A DNA stretch of 64,000 nt. Source: Schaalia sp. ZJ405. Lineage in GTDB: Bacteria; Actinomycetota; Actinomycetes; Actinomycetales; Actinomycetaceae. The notes beneath the pieces are model-generated. The model saw only the letters and a list, made by a program, of their open reading frames with translations. It made no database searches and had not been told where the DNA came from. The stretch spans positions 496,001 to 560,000 of the forward strand of contig NZ_CP064952.1 of assembly GCF_011038885.2 (NCBI RefSeq), read 5' to 3'. Below are positions 39,343 through 48,046 of this stretch, piece by piece; position 1 is the stretch's first letter; the number at the start of each line of letters is the position of its first letter. The position numbers and the translations under genes were made by a program.

Positions 39343-40053
39343 ATGGCTCAGAACTCTCGGGGAGGCGCCCCGTGGACTCCAACGATGCCTTCAGGCACCG
39401 AAGTGGCGTCCTACAAGACCTATGCGGAAGCGCAGGGCGGTGTTGACTTTCTGTCGGACCAGATGTTTGACGTCAAGTCCATCACCATCGTGGGAACTGA
39501 CTTGCACATGGTTGAACGGGTGACCGGGCGTTTGACGATGGCTCGTTCCGCTTTGTCGGGAGCAACAACGGGTGTGCTGTGGGGTGCGCTCATGGGAATG
39601 ATGGTGTCCTTCTCAACGCAGAGCACCGGCGCTAGCCTGTGGATCCTCATCGGAATGTTGGGTGGAGCCCTCGTGGGAACGCTGATGTCTGCCATCGGCT
39701 ATGCGATGTCCGGTGGCCGTCGAGACTTCACCTCCCACTCGCAGGTTGTTGCCTCCCGTTACGCGGTCCTCGCCTCAGCTGAGATTGACAAGGCTTTCGA
39801 GCTTCTGCAAAAGACTCCCGGTAACATGATGCGCCCCAAGCGTGCGCCACGTCCCCAGCGTTCGGGACCCACGGAGTACGGGTCCCGGCTCGATGAGAAA
39901 CCGCGTTTCGGTGTTCGCAAGTCCGCTCAGTCATCCACTGACGAGGATCAGTCTGCTCAGCCGTCCTCGGCTGAGGAAGAGTCGTCCTCGCACGAATCCT
40001 CGGTTGCCTCTGAGGTTTCGTCCACTGAGCCAGCGAAACCGGAAACCAACTGA
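39343..40053 (+). CDS. General stress protein 17M-like membrane protein
   Basis: A 236-aa protein. The N-terminal half has the general stress protein (GSP17M/YflT-like) pattern around SYKTYAEAQGGVDFL and VTGRLTMARSALSGATTGVLWG, with two glycine-rich membrane hairpins (about residues 80-125). The C-terminal 75 residues are disordered, basic then Ser/Glu-rich. AGGAGG lies eight bases before ATG 39343; a longer frame would overlap the divergent gene. It commonly sits opposite the MgtE_N/CBS gene in actinobacteria. Function unknown, possibly envelope stress. Confidence 0.85.
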   Translation: MAQNSRGGAPWTPTMPSGTEVASYKTYAEAQGGVDFLSDQMFDVKSITIVGTDLHMVERVTGRLTMARSALSGATTGVLWGALMGMMVSFSTQSTGASLWILIGMLGGALVGTLMSAIGYAMSGGRRDFTSHSQVVASRYAVLASAEIDKAFELLQKTPGNMMRPKRAPRPQRSGPTEYGSRLDEKPRFGVRKSAQSSTDEDQSAQPSSAEEESSSHESSVASEVSSTEPAKPETN

Positions 40054-40072
40054 GATATCAGGTGGATGCGCC

Positions 40073-40114
40073 TTGTGCGCTCCCGGTGAGCAATTGTGCG
40101 CTCCCGGTGAGCAA
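40073..40114. repeat. Two tandem copies of a 21-bp unit
   Basis: TTGTGCGCTCCCGGTGAGCAA occurs twice in a row, followed by a partial third copy TTGCGC. It lies in the 93-bp gap between two converging genes and may fold as alternative hairpins. No known function. Confidence 0.8.
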
Positions 40115-40146
40115 TTGCGCAGTAGGCGACTTCCTTGGTTGGCAAC

Positions 40147-41718
40147 CTATTTGGTTGACGACTGCACGTCCTCGATCCATGCTTCAACGTCGGCAATCGT
40201 CCGGGGAATGTCTTCGGAGATTCGCGTGACAGACCCGTCGGCGTTGACAACGACGTCGTCTTCGATGCGCACACCAATCCCACGGAACTCCTCGGGAACC
40301 GCAAGGTCATCGCTGCGGAAATAGAGACCGGGCTCAATCGTGAACGCCATTCCCGGTTCAAGGAGCGCATCCTGGTACATTTCGCGGCGTGCTTGAGCAC
40401 AGTCATGAACGTCCAGGCCCAAGTGGTGGCTGGTTCCGTGAGGCATCCACCGGCGATGCTGCATCCCCTCAGGGCTCAGCGCCTCCTCGGGGCTGACAGG
40501 AAGAATTCCCCAGTCACTTAAACGATGGGCGAGCACGGTGGTTGCTGCGTCATGGATATCCCTGAAACGAACGCCCGGTTCATTTGCCCGGGCAAGAGCT
40601 GCTTCGCATGCGTCAAGGACAGCCTGGTAGATCTTGGCCTGAATGGGGGAGAAACGGCCATTCACAGGCAAAGTTCGGGTGATGTCCGCGGTGTAGAGCG
40701 AGTCCACTTCGATTCCAGCATCAACGAGGACGAGGTCGCCCTCGTTCACAGGTCCGTCATTGTCGATCCAGTGAAGGGTGTTCGCATGGTTGCCGGACGC
40801 GGCAATGGTGTCATAGCCGAGGCCGTTGCCCTCTTCGCGTGCGACAGCTCCGAATGCTCCTTCGATGACACGTTCGCCGCGACGATGCTGGATGGCTCGG
40901 GGCAGACAGCGGATGATGTCGGTGAAGCCCCGGTGAGTGGCGTCAACGGCTCGGCGAAGCTCATCAAGTTCGTACCGGTCTTTAATGAGGCGAATCTCGG
41001 AGAGGTGTGCCTCTAATGCGTGGTCGTCATCTTGAGCATCGGCGCCGCTGGGAAGTCCGGCCTGCTGGCGAACCTCATTGACGAGTGCCTCGACCTGAGA
41101 ATCGACGTCGCGAACGATGCGTAAGCCAACGGTTCCCGCATCCTTAGCTAGGGCATCTCGGAGAGTGTCAATATGTTCGCAGCGCAGTCCGGTTGCAACG
41201 GCGACCTCGTCAAGTGAGGGACGAGCACCCACCCAGAATTCGCCGTAACGGGAGTCGCTGTAGAACTCTTCTGAGGAACGTGATGCGCGCGGCTTGAAAT
41301 AGAGGACGGCTTCGTGTGTTCCATCCTCTGTGGGTTCGAGGACGATCACGGCGTCAGGTTCTTTTTCTGCGCCAAGGCCCGAGAGGTAGGCGAAAGCAGA
41401 GTGCGCCCGGAAACGGTAATCCGTGTCGTTGGAACGGACCTTGTAGGTGCCTGCGGGGATGACGAGGCGGTCGTGACCAAAGGGCGCTCCAGCCTTTGTT
41501 GCGCGCTGCGGAAGGAAATCTGCAACAGCTTCCCTCCGAGGTGTGGGAATGTGACGCTCACCCCAATGTGATCCCATGAAGTCACGGAAAGCCTGAGATT
41601 CTGGGCGGCGTGAACGTGACTGTCCTCGTTGAGCGAGGGTGTCGGGGGAAGTCGCGGATGCGCTGTCCGAGGTATTCGCTGAGGAAGAGTCTGCGGAAAC
41701 AGGGGTGTGATCAGTCAT
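40147..41718 (-). CDS. pepP: Xaa-Pro aminopeptidase (M24B)
   Basis: A 523-aa metallopeptidase that removes N-terminal residues before proline. The N-terminal aminopeptidase P domain (about 70-235) is followed by the pita-bread M24 domain. Its five metal ligands are visible: the Asp in LVDAGIEVDSLY, the Asp in TADITRTLP, the His in HGTSHHLGLDVHD, the Glu in FTIEPGLYF, and the Glu in VRIEDDVVV. An acidic, Ser/Thr-rich N-terminal tail of about 40 residues is extra. ATG 41718 is chosen because the longer form would reach into the divergent PHP gene. The function is well supported. Confidence 0.93.
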   Translation of the reverse strand: MTDHTPVSADSSSANTSDSASATSPDTLAQRGQSRSRRPESQAFRDFMGSHWGERHIPTPRREAVADFLPQRATKAGAPFGHDRLVIPAGTYKVRSNDTDYRFRAHSAFAYLSGLGAEKEPDAVIVLEPTEDGTHEAVLYFKPRASRSSEEFYSDSRYGEFWVGARPSLDEVAVATGLRCEHIDTLRDALAKDAGTVGLRIVRDVDSQVEALVNEVRQQAGLPSGADAQDDDHALEAHLSEIRLIKDRYELDELRRAVDATHRGFTDIIRCLPRAIQHRRGERVIEGAFGAVAREEGNGLGYDTIAASGNHANTLHWIDNDGPVNEGDLVLVDAGIEVDSLYTADITRTLPVNGRFSPIQAKIYQAVLDACEAALARANEPGVRFRDIHDAATTVLAHRLSDWGILPVSPEEALSPEGMQHRRWMPHGTSHHLGLDVHDCAQARREMYQDALLEPGMAFTIEPGLYFRSDDLAVPEEFRGIGVRIEDDVVVNADGSVTRISEDIPRTIADVEAWIEDVQSSTK

Positions 41719-41778
41719 GTGTCCTATCTTCTCACTGTCAGCGGCATCAGTCTGGTCGAATTCATATACCCTCTGTTT

Positions 41779-42627
41779 ATGCTCCTCATTGACCCGCATA
41801 CTCACTCAGCTGTTTCGGATGGCACGGACGCTCCCGATCAGTTGCTCCACCTGGGAGCCAAGGCGGGTTTAACGATGCTGGGTTTAACGGATCACGACAC
41901 TTTCGCCGGATGGGACGAGGCCGAGTCCGCCGTTGCCTCGTCAGGGGTCTCACTCATCCGCGGTGTGGAGATTTCATGTGCGACCCAGGGGATCACGGTG
42001 CATCTTTTGGGTTATCTTCCCGACCCAACACATGCGGAGCTTGTGTCGGTTCTTGACCGGACGCGTCTGTCGCGGGAAACCCGTGCGCGCAACATCGTTG
42101 AGCGCCTCAGCGCTGACTTCCCCGTGACGTGGTCCGATGTTCTTCGCTGGGCTCCCGAGGATGGTCCCATCGGTCGCCCCCACATCGCGGATGCCCTGAT
42201 CGAGGCGGGTGTATGTCAAGATCGGTCGGAGGTTTTTGCCACGCTCCTTCGCACGTCCAGCCCCTACTACGTTCGCCACTGGGCACCCGACGCAGTTGAC
42301 GCAGTGGCCTTGGTGCGTCGTGCAGGAGGAGTTCCCGTGCTCGCTCACCCATTGGCGAGGACGCGTCAGCGATTCCTCCCCCCTGAATCGGCGATCGACG
42401 ACATGGCTGAGGCAGGGCTCTTTGGGATCGAGTGCGAGCACCGCGATCACAGCGTCGAGGACCGACACCGCGCCCGCGACATCGCCAAGCGACTGGGTTT
42501 GAGAGTTTTTGGTTCCTCGGACTACCACGGAACGGGCAAGCCGAACCGTTTGGGTGAGAACGTCACCGATCCGCGTGTCATTGCTGAGCTTGAGGAACAA
42601 GGCACCGTGGAGGTGATTCGTCCATGA
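41779..42627 (+). CDS. PHP-domain phosphoesterase (TrpH/RNase AM type)
   Basis: A 282-aa PHP-fold hydrolase with the four metal-binding motifs: H-x-H in DPHTHSAVSDG at the N-terminus, LTDHDTFAG, the histidine in VPVLAHPLAR, and D-x-H in SSDYHGTG near the end. It resembles TrpH-type enzymes, which include the 5'-3' exoribonuclease RNase AM and 3',5'-nucleoside bisphosphate phosphatases. ATG 41779 keeps the first motif at residues 5-8, as usual. The stop overlaps the marC start (ATGA), so the two genes are coupled. The substrate is uncertain. Confidence 0.9.
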   Translation: MLLIDPHTHSAVSDGTDAPDQLLHLGAKAGLTMLGLTDHDTFAGWDEAESAVASSGVSLIRGVEISCATQGITVHLLGYLPDPTHAELVSVLDRTRLSRETRARNIVERLSADFPVTWSDVLRWAPEDGPIGRPHIADALIEAGVCQDRSEVFATLLRTSSPYYVRHWAPDAVDAVALVRRAGGVPVLAHPLARTRQRFLPPESAIDDMAEAGLFGIECEHRDHSVEDRHRARDIAKRLGLRVFGSSDYHGTGKPNRLGENVTDPRVIAELEEQGTVEVIRP

Positions 42628-43259
42628 ACATCGACGTTTTCTTTGACGCAGCGATGTTTGCCACAACATTCACAACGCTCATCGTCATCCTCGATCCACC
42701 GGGAACAATCCCTGTTTTTCTCGGACTGACCGCGCGCCTGAATCGTGCAGAGCAACGCCGGGCCGCGCTTCAGGCCACGGCCGTGTCGATCAGCGTAATC
42801 CTCATCTTCGCCGTTCTTGGACAGCAAATTCTCCATCTTCTCCAAATCTCAATGGAAGCTCTCCAGCTGTCAGGCGGGGTCCTCCTCTTCCTCGTGGCGA
42901 TGGAATTGCTCATGGGGCAGGACTCCGGGGAGCCCGACACCGGCGATGCTCGCGTCAACGTTGCTCTTGTCCCGCTGGGCACGCCCCTGCTTGCCGGACC
43001 TGGGTCAATCGTTGCCGTCATGGTGTCGGTCGCTCAGGCGCGCTCCTCGCTTGCGGGCTGGGTGGCTGTCATCGTCGCGGTTGTCATCGCGCACATCGTC
43101 ATGTGGGCGGCGATGCGTTTTTCGTTAGAGTTATCACGTTTCTTAGGTCCCGGCGGCATTATGCTCCTGACGAAGATCTCCGGTCTTCTTCTGGCGGCGA
43201 TTGCAACGCAACTGGTCATGACAGCGGTTTTCATCTTCATCAAGTCTGCGCATTTCTAG
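42624..43259 (+). CDS. MarC-family integral membrane protein
   Basis: A 211-aa protein with six hydrophobic segments and the family patterns DPPGTIPVFLGLT and VPLGTPLLAGPGSI. MarC proteins were once linked to multiple antibiotic resistance, but no transport function is proven. It overlaps the PHP gene by four bases, an arrangement found in many actinobacteria. Confidence 0.9.
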   Translation: MNIDVFFDAAMFATTFTTLIVILDPPGTIPVFLGLTARLNRAEQRRAALQATAVSISVILIFAVLGQQILHLLQISMEALQLSGGVLLFLVAMELLMGQDSGEPDTGDARVNVALVPLGTPLLAGPGSIVAVMVSVAQARSSLAGWVAVIVAVVIAHIVMWAAMRFSLELSRFLGPGGIMLLTKISGLLLAAIATQLVMTAVFIFIKSAHF

Positions 43260-43368
43260 GCCGAAGTGGCACGCAACCCGATGGGCGCGGGTTCACAGGG
43301 AACGTTAAGCGCACATAGGGGCTATTTGGGTTACTCTGTCTCCCGGTAGGTCTGAACAGACGGTACTT

Positions 43369-43389
43369 CCTCGTTCGTCAGGAACGAGG
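43369..43389. terminator. Hairpin between marC and glgP
   Basis: CCTCGTTC and GAACGAGG are exact 8-bp arms around a 5-base loop, 60 bp before the glgP start. An adjacent small palindrome GTCTGAACAGAC lies just upstream (43350-43361). It may end marC transcription or be a glgP leader element. The arms contain AACGAGG, part of the dispersed ACGAGGACGA motif. Confidence 0.45.
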
Positions 43390-43449
43390 GGGGCGAGTCA
43401 CAGCAGCTGCCGCGAGGATGTTCGCTGATTCCGAAGAGGAGATCACCAC

Positions 43450-45810
43450 ATGACCCTGTCCAAGAGTTTCCCTTCACAGGTCCGCGCCAACTCTGGACGG
43501 CCTGTCTTAGAGTCAACTCCGATGGAGGTGTGGCAGGGGCTTTCCGCGTCGATCGTTGACCACATCGCGTCCGACTGGGCAGCCACGGCAAAGAAATACG
43601 CACAGGGACGTCAGGAACACTATTTTTCGGCGGAGTTCCTCATGGGACGTGCGCTCCTCAACAACCTCTCCAACCTCGGCCTCGTGGATCACGCCCGGGA
43701 CATTCTTTCCAACTACGGACTGGACCTGAGCGTCATCCTTGAGGAAGAACCGGACGCCGCTTTAGGTAACGGCGGTTTGGGACGCCTGGCAGCCTGTTTC
43801 CTCGACTCATGCGCGACTCTGGATCTGCCGGTCACCGGCTACGGGATTCTCTACCGGTACGGCCTCTTCAAGCAGCTTTTTGACAACGGTTTCCAAACGG
43901 AACACCCGGATCCGTGGATGGAAGAGGGCTACCCCTTCGTCATCCGCCGCGAAGAGCTGTCCCGAATCGTTGAATACGCGGACCTCAGCGTCCGCGCGGT
44001 CCCCTACGACATGCCGATCACCGGTTATGGCACCCCGAACGTGGGGACCTTGCGTTTGTGGCGTGCGGAGCCAATCGAAGAGTTCGACTACGACGCCTTT
44101 AACTCCCAGCGTTTCACCGACGCGATCGTGGACCGCGAGCGGACAAACGATATTTCCCGCGTGCTTTACCCGAACGACACCACATACGAGGGCAAGGTCC
44201 TGCGGGTGCGTCAGCAGTATTTCTTCTGTTCAGCTTCCCTCCAGTCAATCCTCGATAACTACGTTGAGCAGCACGGCAAGGACCTGCACGGCTTCGCGAA
44301 GTACAACGCGATCCAGCTCAACGACACGCACCCGGTTTTGGCAATCCCCGAACTCATGCGCCTCCTGATGGATGAGCACGGCATGGGTTGGGAGGACGCC
44401 TGGGAGGAGGTGTCACAGACTTTCGCCTACACGAACCACACGGTTCTCGCCGAAGCCCTGGAAACATGGGACATGGGGATCTTCGATCGGATCTTCCCGC
44501 GCATCGCCGAAATTGTTCGTGAGATTGACCGACGTTTCCGCGTGGACATGAGTGAACGCGGCCTCGATCACGCCACTATTGACTACATGGCTCCGGTATC
44601 GGGCAACACGGTCCGCATGGCGTGGATTGCCTGCTACGCGTCGTATTCGATCAATGGTGTTGCTGCTCTCCACACGGAGATCATTAAGCGTGAAACCCTG
44701 AAGGAATGGCACGCGATCTGGCCCGAGCGCTTCAATAACAAGACGAACGGCGTGACTCCGCGCCGCTGGCTCAAGCAGTGTAACCCGCGTTTAGCTGACC
44801 TGTTAGATGAGGTCACCGGGTCGGATGAGTGGGTCACGGACCTGTCGGTTCTTGGTCGTTTCACAGACGCTGCCAATGACGAGGTGCTTGAGCGTTTGGC
44901 GCAGATCAAGTACGAAAACAAAGTTGATTTTGTTCGCTGGGTGCGCGAACGCGAAGGCATCGACATTGACCCAACGGCAATTTTCGATGTTCAGATCAAG
45001 CGTCTCCACGAGTACAAGCGGCAGCTGCTCAACGCGTTCTACATTCTTGACCTGTATTTCCGTCTGAAGGAAAACCCGCAGCTTGATCTTCCCAAGCGCG
45101 TCTTTATTTTCGGCGCGAAGGCCGCTCCCGGGTACATCCGGGCCAAAGCGATCATCAAGCTCATCAACGCGATCGCCGATGTGGTCAACAACGATGAGGA
45201 CATTAACGGTCGCATCAAAGTTGTGTTTGTGCACAACTACAACGTGTCGCCTGCCGAGCACATTATTCCCGCCGCCGATGTTTCAGAGCAGATTTCCACT
45301 GCCGGCAAGGAGGCGTCGGGCACGTCGAACATGAAGTTCATGATGAACGGTGCTTTGACGCTGGGCACATTGGACGGCGCAAATGTCGAGATTCTCGATG
45401 CCGTTGGTCCGCAGAATGCGTACATTTTCGGTGCCACTGAGGATGAGCTTCCCGAGCTGCGTCGTCACTACGATCCGCGCTGGCACTACGAGAATGTTCC
45501 CGGTCTGCGTCGTGTCATTGACGCGCTGACCGACGGGACCCTCAGCGACAACGGTTCAGGGTGGTTCCACGATCTTCGGGGTTCACTCATGGAGTTCGGC
45601 TATGAGCCCGCCGACGTCTATTACGTTCTTGGCGACTTCGCTGACTACCGTGAGACGAAGGACCGGATGGCCGCTGACTACGCTGATACGAGGGCGTGGG
45701 CTGCGAAGGCGTGGGTGAATATCACGCAGTCGGGGCGTTTCTCTTCAGACCGGACGATTCGTGACTACGCGACTGAGGTGTGGAAGATTCAGCCGTCACC
45801 GATCGCTTAA
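43450..45810 (+). CDS. glgP: Glycogen/maltodextrin phosphorylase (GT35)
   Basis: A 786-aa phosphorylase that releases glucose-1-phosphate from alpha-1,4-glucans. ALGNGGLGRLAACFLDS lies near residue 100. The pyridoxal-phosphate lysine is in EASGTSNMKFMMNG, followed by GTLDGANVEI. IKRLHEYKRQLLN is the conserved sugar/phosphate region. The length matches compact bacterial enzymes of the GlgP/MalP type. GAGGAGATCACC precedes the ATG. It stands alone, followed by a terminator-like inverted repeat and an IS3 element. It is central to storage-glycogen use. Confidence 0.95.
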   Translation: MTLSKSFPSQVRANSGRPVLESTPMEVWQGLSASIVDHIASDWAATAKKYAQGRQEHYFSAEFLMGRALLNNLSNLGLVDHARDILSNYGLDLSVILEEEPDAALGNGGLGRLAACFLDSCATLDLPVTGYGILYRYGLFKQLFDNGFQTEHPDPWMEEGYPFVIRREELSRIVEYADLSVRAVPYDMPITGYGTPNVGTLRLWRAEPIEEFDYDAFNSQRFTDAIVDRERTNDISRVLYPNDTTYEGKVLRVRQQYFFCSASLQSILDNYVEQHGKDLHGFAKYNAIQLNDTHPVLAIPELMRLLMDEHGMGWEDAWEEVSQTFAYTNHTVLAEALETWDMGIFDRIFPRIAEIVREIDRRFRVDMSERGLDHATIDYMAPVSGNTVRMAWIACYASYSINGVAALHTEIIKRETLKEWHAIWPERFNNKTNGVTPRRWLKQCNPRLADLLDEVTGSDEWVTDLSVLGRFTDAANDEVLERLAQIKYENKVDFVRWVREREGIDIDPTAIFDVQIKRLHEYKRQLLNAFYILDLYFRLKENPQLDLPKRVFIFGAKAAPGYIRAKAIIKLINAIADVVNNDEDINGRIKVVFVHNYNVSPAEHIIPAADVSEQISTAGKEASGTSNMKFMMNGALTLGTLDGANVEILDAVGPQNAYIFGATEDELPELRRHYDPRWHYENVPGLRRVIDALTDGTLSDNGSGWFHDLRGSLMEFGYEPADVYYVLGDFADYRETKDRMAADYADTRAWAAKAWVNITQSGRFSSDRTIRDYATEVWKIQPSPIA

Positions 45811-45825
45811 GACATCAGGCATCGT

Positions 45826-45851
45826 CGTCCTCGTTTCAGGGGACGAGGACG
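45826..45851. terminator. Inverted pair of the dispersed motif after glgP
   Basis: CGTCCTCGT and ACGAGGACG are exact 9-bp arms around TTCAGGGG, starting 15 bp after the glgP stop. It is a likely intrinsic terminator built from two opposed copies of the genome-wide ACGAGGACGA motif. The IS3 element begins three bases downstream. Confidence 0.7.
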
Positions 45852-45934
45852 AGGTGTGGGCCCGGATGCTGCGACTGAACTGCTCCCCATTGGTTGGACT
45901 GAGAAATCAGTTTTGGCTAGTGGGGGGTAGTTTT

Positions 45935-46417
45935 TTGAGAGCACGAAGTTCTCTGGGTCGGTTGCAGCGTGAACAGCTTGTTGAGTTGTTTGAGCAGGGT
46001 GTGGGTTACACCGCAGCAGCTCATTGGTTGGGAGTTGGTTTGTATCCGGTTAGGAAGCTTGAGCGTAGGTTTAAGCTTCATGGCAGGCTATGTCTTGTGG
46101 AGAAACCAACCAGGCAACAGTATTCCTTCGAGGTGAAGAAGGAAGTTGTTGAGCGTTTTCTAGCTGGTGAGACGAAAATGAATCTCGCGCGTGAGTTCGG
46201 ACTGTCATCTGCTCAAATCATCCAGAGGTGGGTTCGCGCCTGGCGTGAAGGTGGTGACGATGCGCTTCGCCCCAAGCCGAAAGGCCGTCCGAAAGGATCT
46301 GCCAGGCCGAAGGTAGTCACTACAGAAGACAAGCTTCACCGTGAAGTGGAACGGCTACGGGCTGAAAATGCGTATCTAAAAAAATTGCGGGACTTGAGGA
46401 ACCAAAGGCGCGGCTGA
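45935..46417 (+). CDS. IS3-family OrfA, DNA-binding
   Basis: A 160-aa protein with two helix-turn-helix units (about 10-45, YTAAAHWLGVGLYPVRKLER; about 65-105, KMNLAREFGLSSAQIIQRWVRAW), a basic stretch KPKGRPKGSARPK, and a leucine-zipper-like end LHREVERLRAENAYLKKL. TTG 45935 is proposed because GGGGGG lies six bases before it; longer frames start inside the inverted repeat or in glgP. At its end the A7 run at 46378-46384 allows a -1 frameshift into orfB. Confidence 0.85.
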   Translation: MRARSSLGRLQREQLVELFEQGVGYTAAAHWLGVGLYPVRKLERRFKLHGRLCLVEKPTRQQYSFEVKKEVVERFLAGETKMNLAREFGLSSAQIIQRWVRAWREGGDDALRPKPKGRPKGSARPKVVTTEDKLHREVERLRAENAYLKKLRDLRNQRRG

Positions 46418-47277
46418 AGACGCAAGTTGTTGCCATCCTCAAGTCAGACCACTCGCTCAACGATCTTCTACAAGCTGCGGGCCTTGCCCGGTCGACGTAC
46501 TTTTACCATCAGGCACGACTTGACCGGCCCGATCCACATGCCAAGCTTAAGAAGACCATTATGTTGATCTTTGAGAAGATGAAGCGCCGTTATGGCTACC
46601 GTCGGGTGCTGAGCGAACTGCGTAACCAAGGGTGGAAGGTCAATCACAAGCTGGTCTACAAACTCATGGATCAGATGGGACTGAAATCCAAGGTTCGCCC
46701 ACGCAAGAAGTACAACTCCTTCAAAGGCCAGACCAGCCACATCGCCGAGAATCTCTTGAACCGTAACTTCATGCCCGATAAACCCAACACTGTCTGGGCC
46801 AGCGATGTCACCGAGTTTCGTGTCTGTGGCACCAAGGTCTATCTCTCACCGGTCATGGACTTATACGACCGCAGTATCCTGGCGCACGAGTTGTCTACCT
46901 CGCCGTCCACTAAGTTCACCTCAACATCGTTGAAGAATGCGATTGCTTGGCACCAACCTGGTGAAGGATTGATGGTACATACCGATCAGGGCTTCCAGTA
47001 CCAGCATTCAAGCTGGCGTCAACTGATTCACTCTATCGATGGCACACAGTCGATGTCGCGCAAGGGCAATTGTTATGACAATGCGACCATAGAAAATTTC
47101 TTCGGGCATCTGAAGACCGAGATGTATCACGGCGAGCACTTCGCCAGTGTCGACGAATTTTGCCAGGCCGTTGATGACTACATCTTGTGGTACAACAACG
47201 ACCGACTCCAACAACGATTTAAGGGTCTGACCCCGATGCAATACCGGAATCAGACCCTTAAAGCCCCAACCCCCTAG
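46384..47277 (+). CDS. IS3-family OrfB, DDE integrase-type transposase
   Basis: About 297 residues are read in the -1 frame after the A7 slippery site; separate initiation at ATG 46561 would give 238 residues. The HTH_21-like N-terminal part contains RRYGYRRVLSELRNQGW. The rve domain holds the catalytic triad: Asp in WASDVTEF, Asp in VHTDQGFQY, and Glu in NATIENFFGHLKTE. It is intact and ends WYNNDRLQQRFKGLTPMQYR. The fusion protein OrfAB is the active transposase in IS3 elements. Confidence 0.92.
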   Translation: MAGLEEPKARLKTQVVAILKSDHSLNDLLQAAGLARSTYFYHQARLDRPDPHAKLKKTIMLIFEKMKRRYGYRRVLSELRNQGWKVNHKLVYKLMDQMGLKSKVRPRKKYNSFKGQTSHIAENLLNRNFMPDKPNTVWASDVTEFRVCGTKVYLSPVMDLYDRSILAHELSTSPSTKFTSTSLKNAIAWHQPGEGLMVHTDQGFQYQHSSWRQLIHSIDGTQSMSRKGNCYDNATIENFFGHLKTEMYHGEHFASVDEFCQAVDDYILWYNNDRLQQRFKGLTPMQYRNQTLKAPTP

Positions 47278-47340
47278 AATAAAACCAGTCCAACTTTCGG
47301 GGGCTAGTTCAGACGCATCCGGGCCCACACACATGAGTTG

Positions 47341-47919
47341 TTAATCTTCCTCGTCTTCGATCCGCAGTCGGGGGACGGATGTTTTTTCGGGGTTGACACC
47401 TGTCATCGGTGCGTAGAATTCGCGAATAACATCCATATCGCGGCGAACATCTCCGGTGAGCGTATATGTTCCTGCCCAGCCGAAGGTTTTCGTCACGGAG
47501 TCAACGAAGCCGAATTGGATGGGAACATCGGCCTGCATCGCCATCCGGTAGAAGCCGGATTTCCAGTATTCGCGTGGGCTGCGAGTTCCTTTCGGTGTCA
47601 TGCACAGAATGAAACTGTCGGAGGTATTAAAGCGTTCTGTGATGGTCTGGACGATGCCGTGTGACCGTGAGCGCTCAACGGGAATTCCACCGATGGAGCG
47701 AATAAATCGTCCGAGGATCGGCGCATTGGCGAGAGAGTCTTTGACGAGGAACTGGAAGTTCTTATTCTGGCTCCACAGTGAAACAGCCATGAAAATGCCG
47801 TCCCAATTCGACGTGTGCGGGGCACCGATGATGATGACTTTGTCAGGAAGAGGTTGAGTCGACACCGACCACCGCGAACACGCGATGTACAGGTCAGCGA
47901 GGCGTTTTTTCAGGCCCAT
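47341..47919 (-). CDS. 1-acyl-sn-glycerol-3-phosphate acyltransferase-like protein
   Basis: A 192-aa PlsC-type acyltransferase. The catalytic H-x4-D is in APHTSNWDG, the glycerol-phosphate site appears as SIGGIPVERS, and MTPKGTRS replaces the usual F-P-E-G-T-R-S. Enzymes of this short type acylate lysophosphatidate or related acceptors on the inner membrane face. It ends 12 bp from the right end of the IS3 element, so insertion spared its coding region. The exact acceptor is inferred. Confidence 0.87.
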   Translation of the reverse strand: MGLKKRLADLYIACSRWSVSTQPLPDKVIIIGAPHTSNWDGIFMAVSLWSQNKNFQFLVKDSLANAPILGRFIRSIGGIPVERSRSHGIVQTITERFNTSDSFILCMTPKGTRSPREYWKSGFYRMAMQADVPIQFGFVDSVTKTFGWAGTYTLTGDVRRDMDVIREFYAPMTGVNPEKTSVPRLRIEDEED

Positions 47920-48046
47920 GTATTCCCCCTCGTGCGGGCGTCAGTCATCGGTGATGGGACGTTGCACTCATGGGGCAACGAATTCCAAACCCCCACTTTA
48001 CGATGTGTGAGCGCGGTGTTGCCTCGCAGGTCATCAAATGATCAGC

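Larger units (their letters stand above)
45855..47329 (+). mobile_element. Complete IS3-family insertion sequence (IS150-like)
   Basis: The 1475-bp element has terminal inverted repeats. The left end TGTGGGCCCGGATGC is matched exactly by the complement of the right end, and similarity continues imperfectly for about 45 bp. Two frames, orfA and orfB, are joined by an A7 slippery run. Base composition and codon use differ little from the host, but the dispersed ACGAGGACGA motif is absent. No clear 3-bp target duplication is seen (AGG on the left, CAC on the right), so an older insertion or a deletion of one flank is possible. It looks capable of transposition. Confidence 0.92.
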
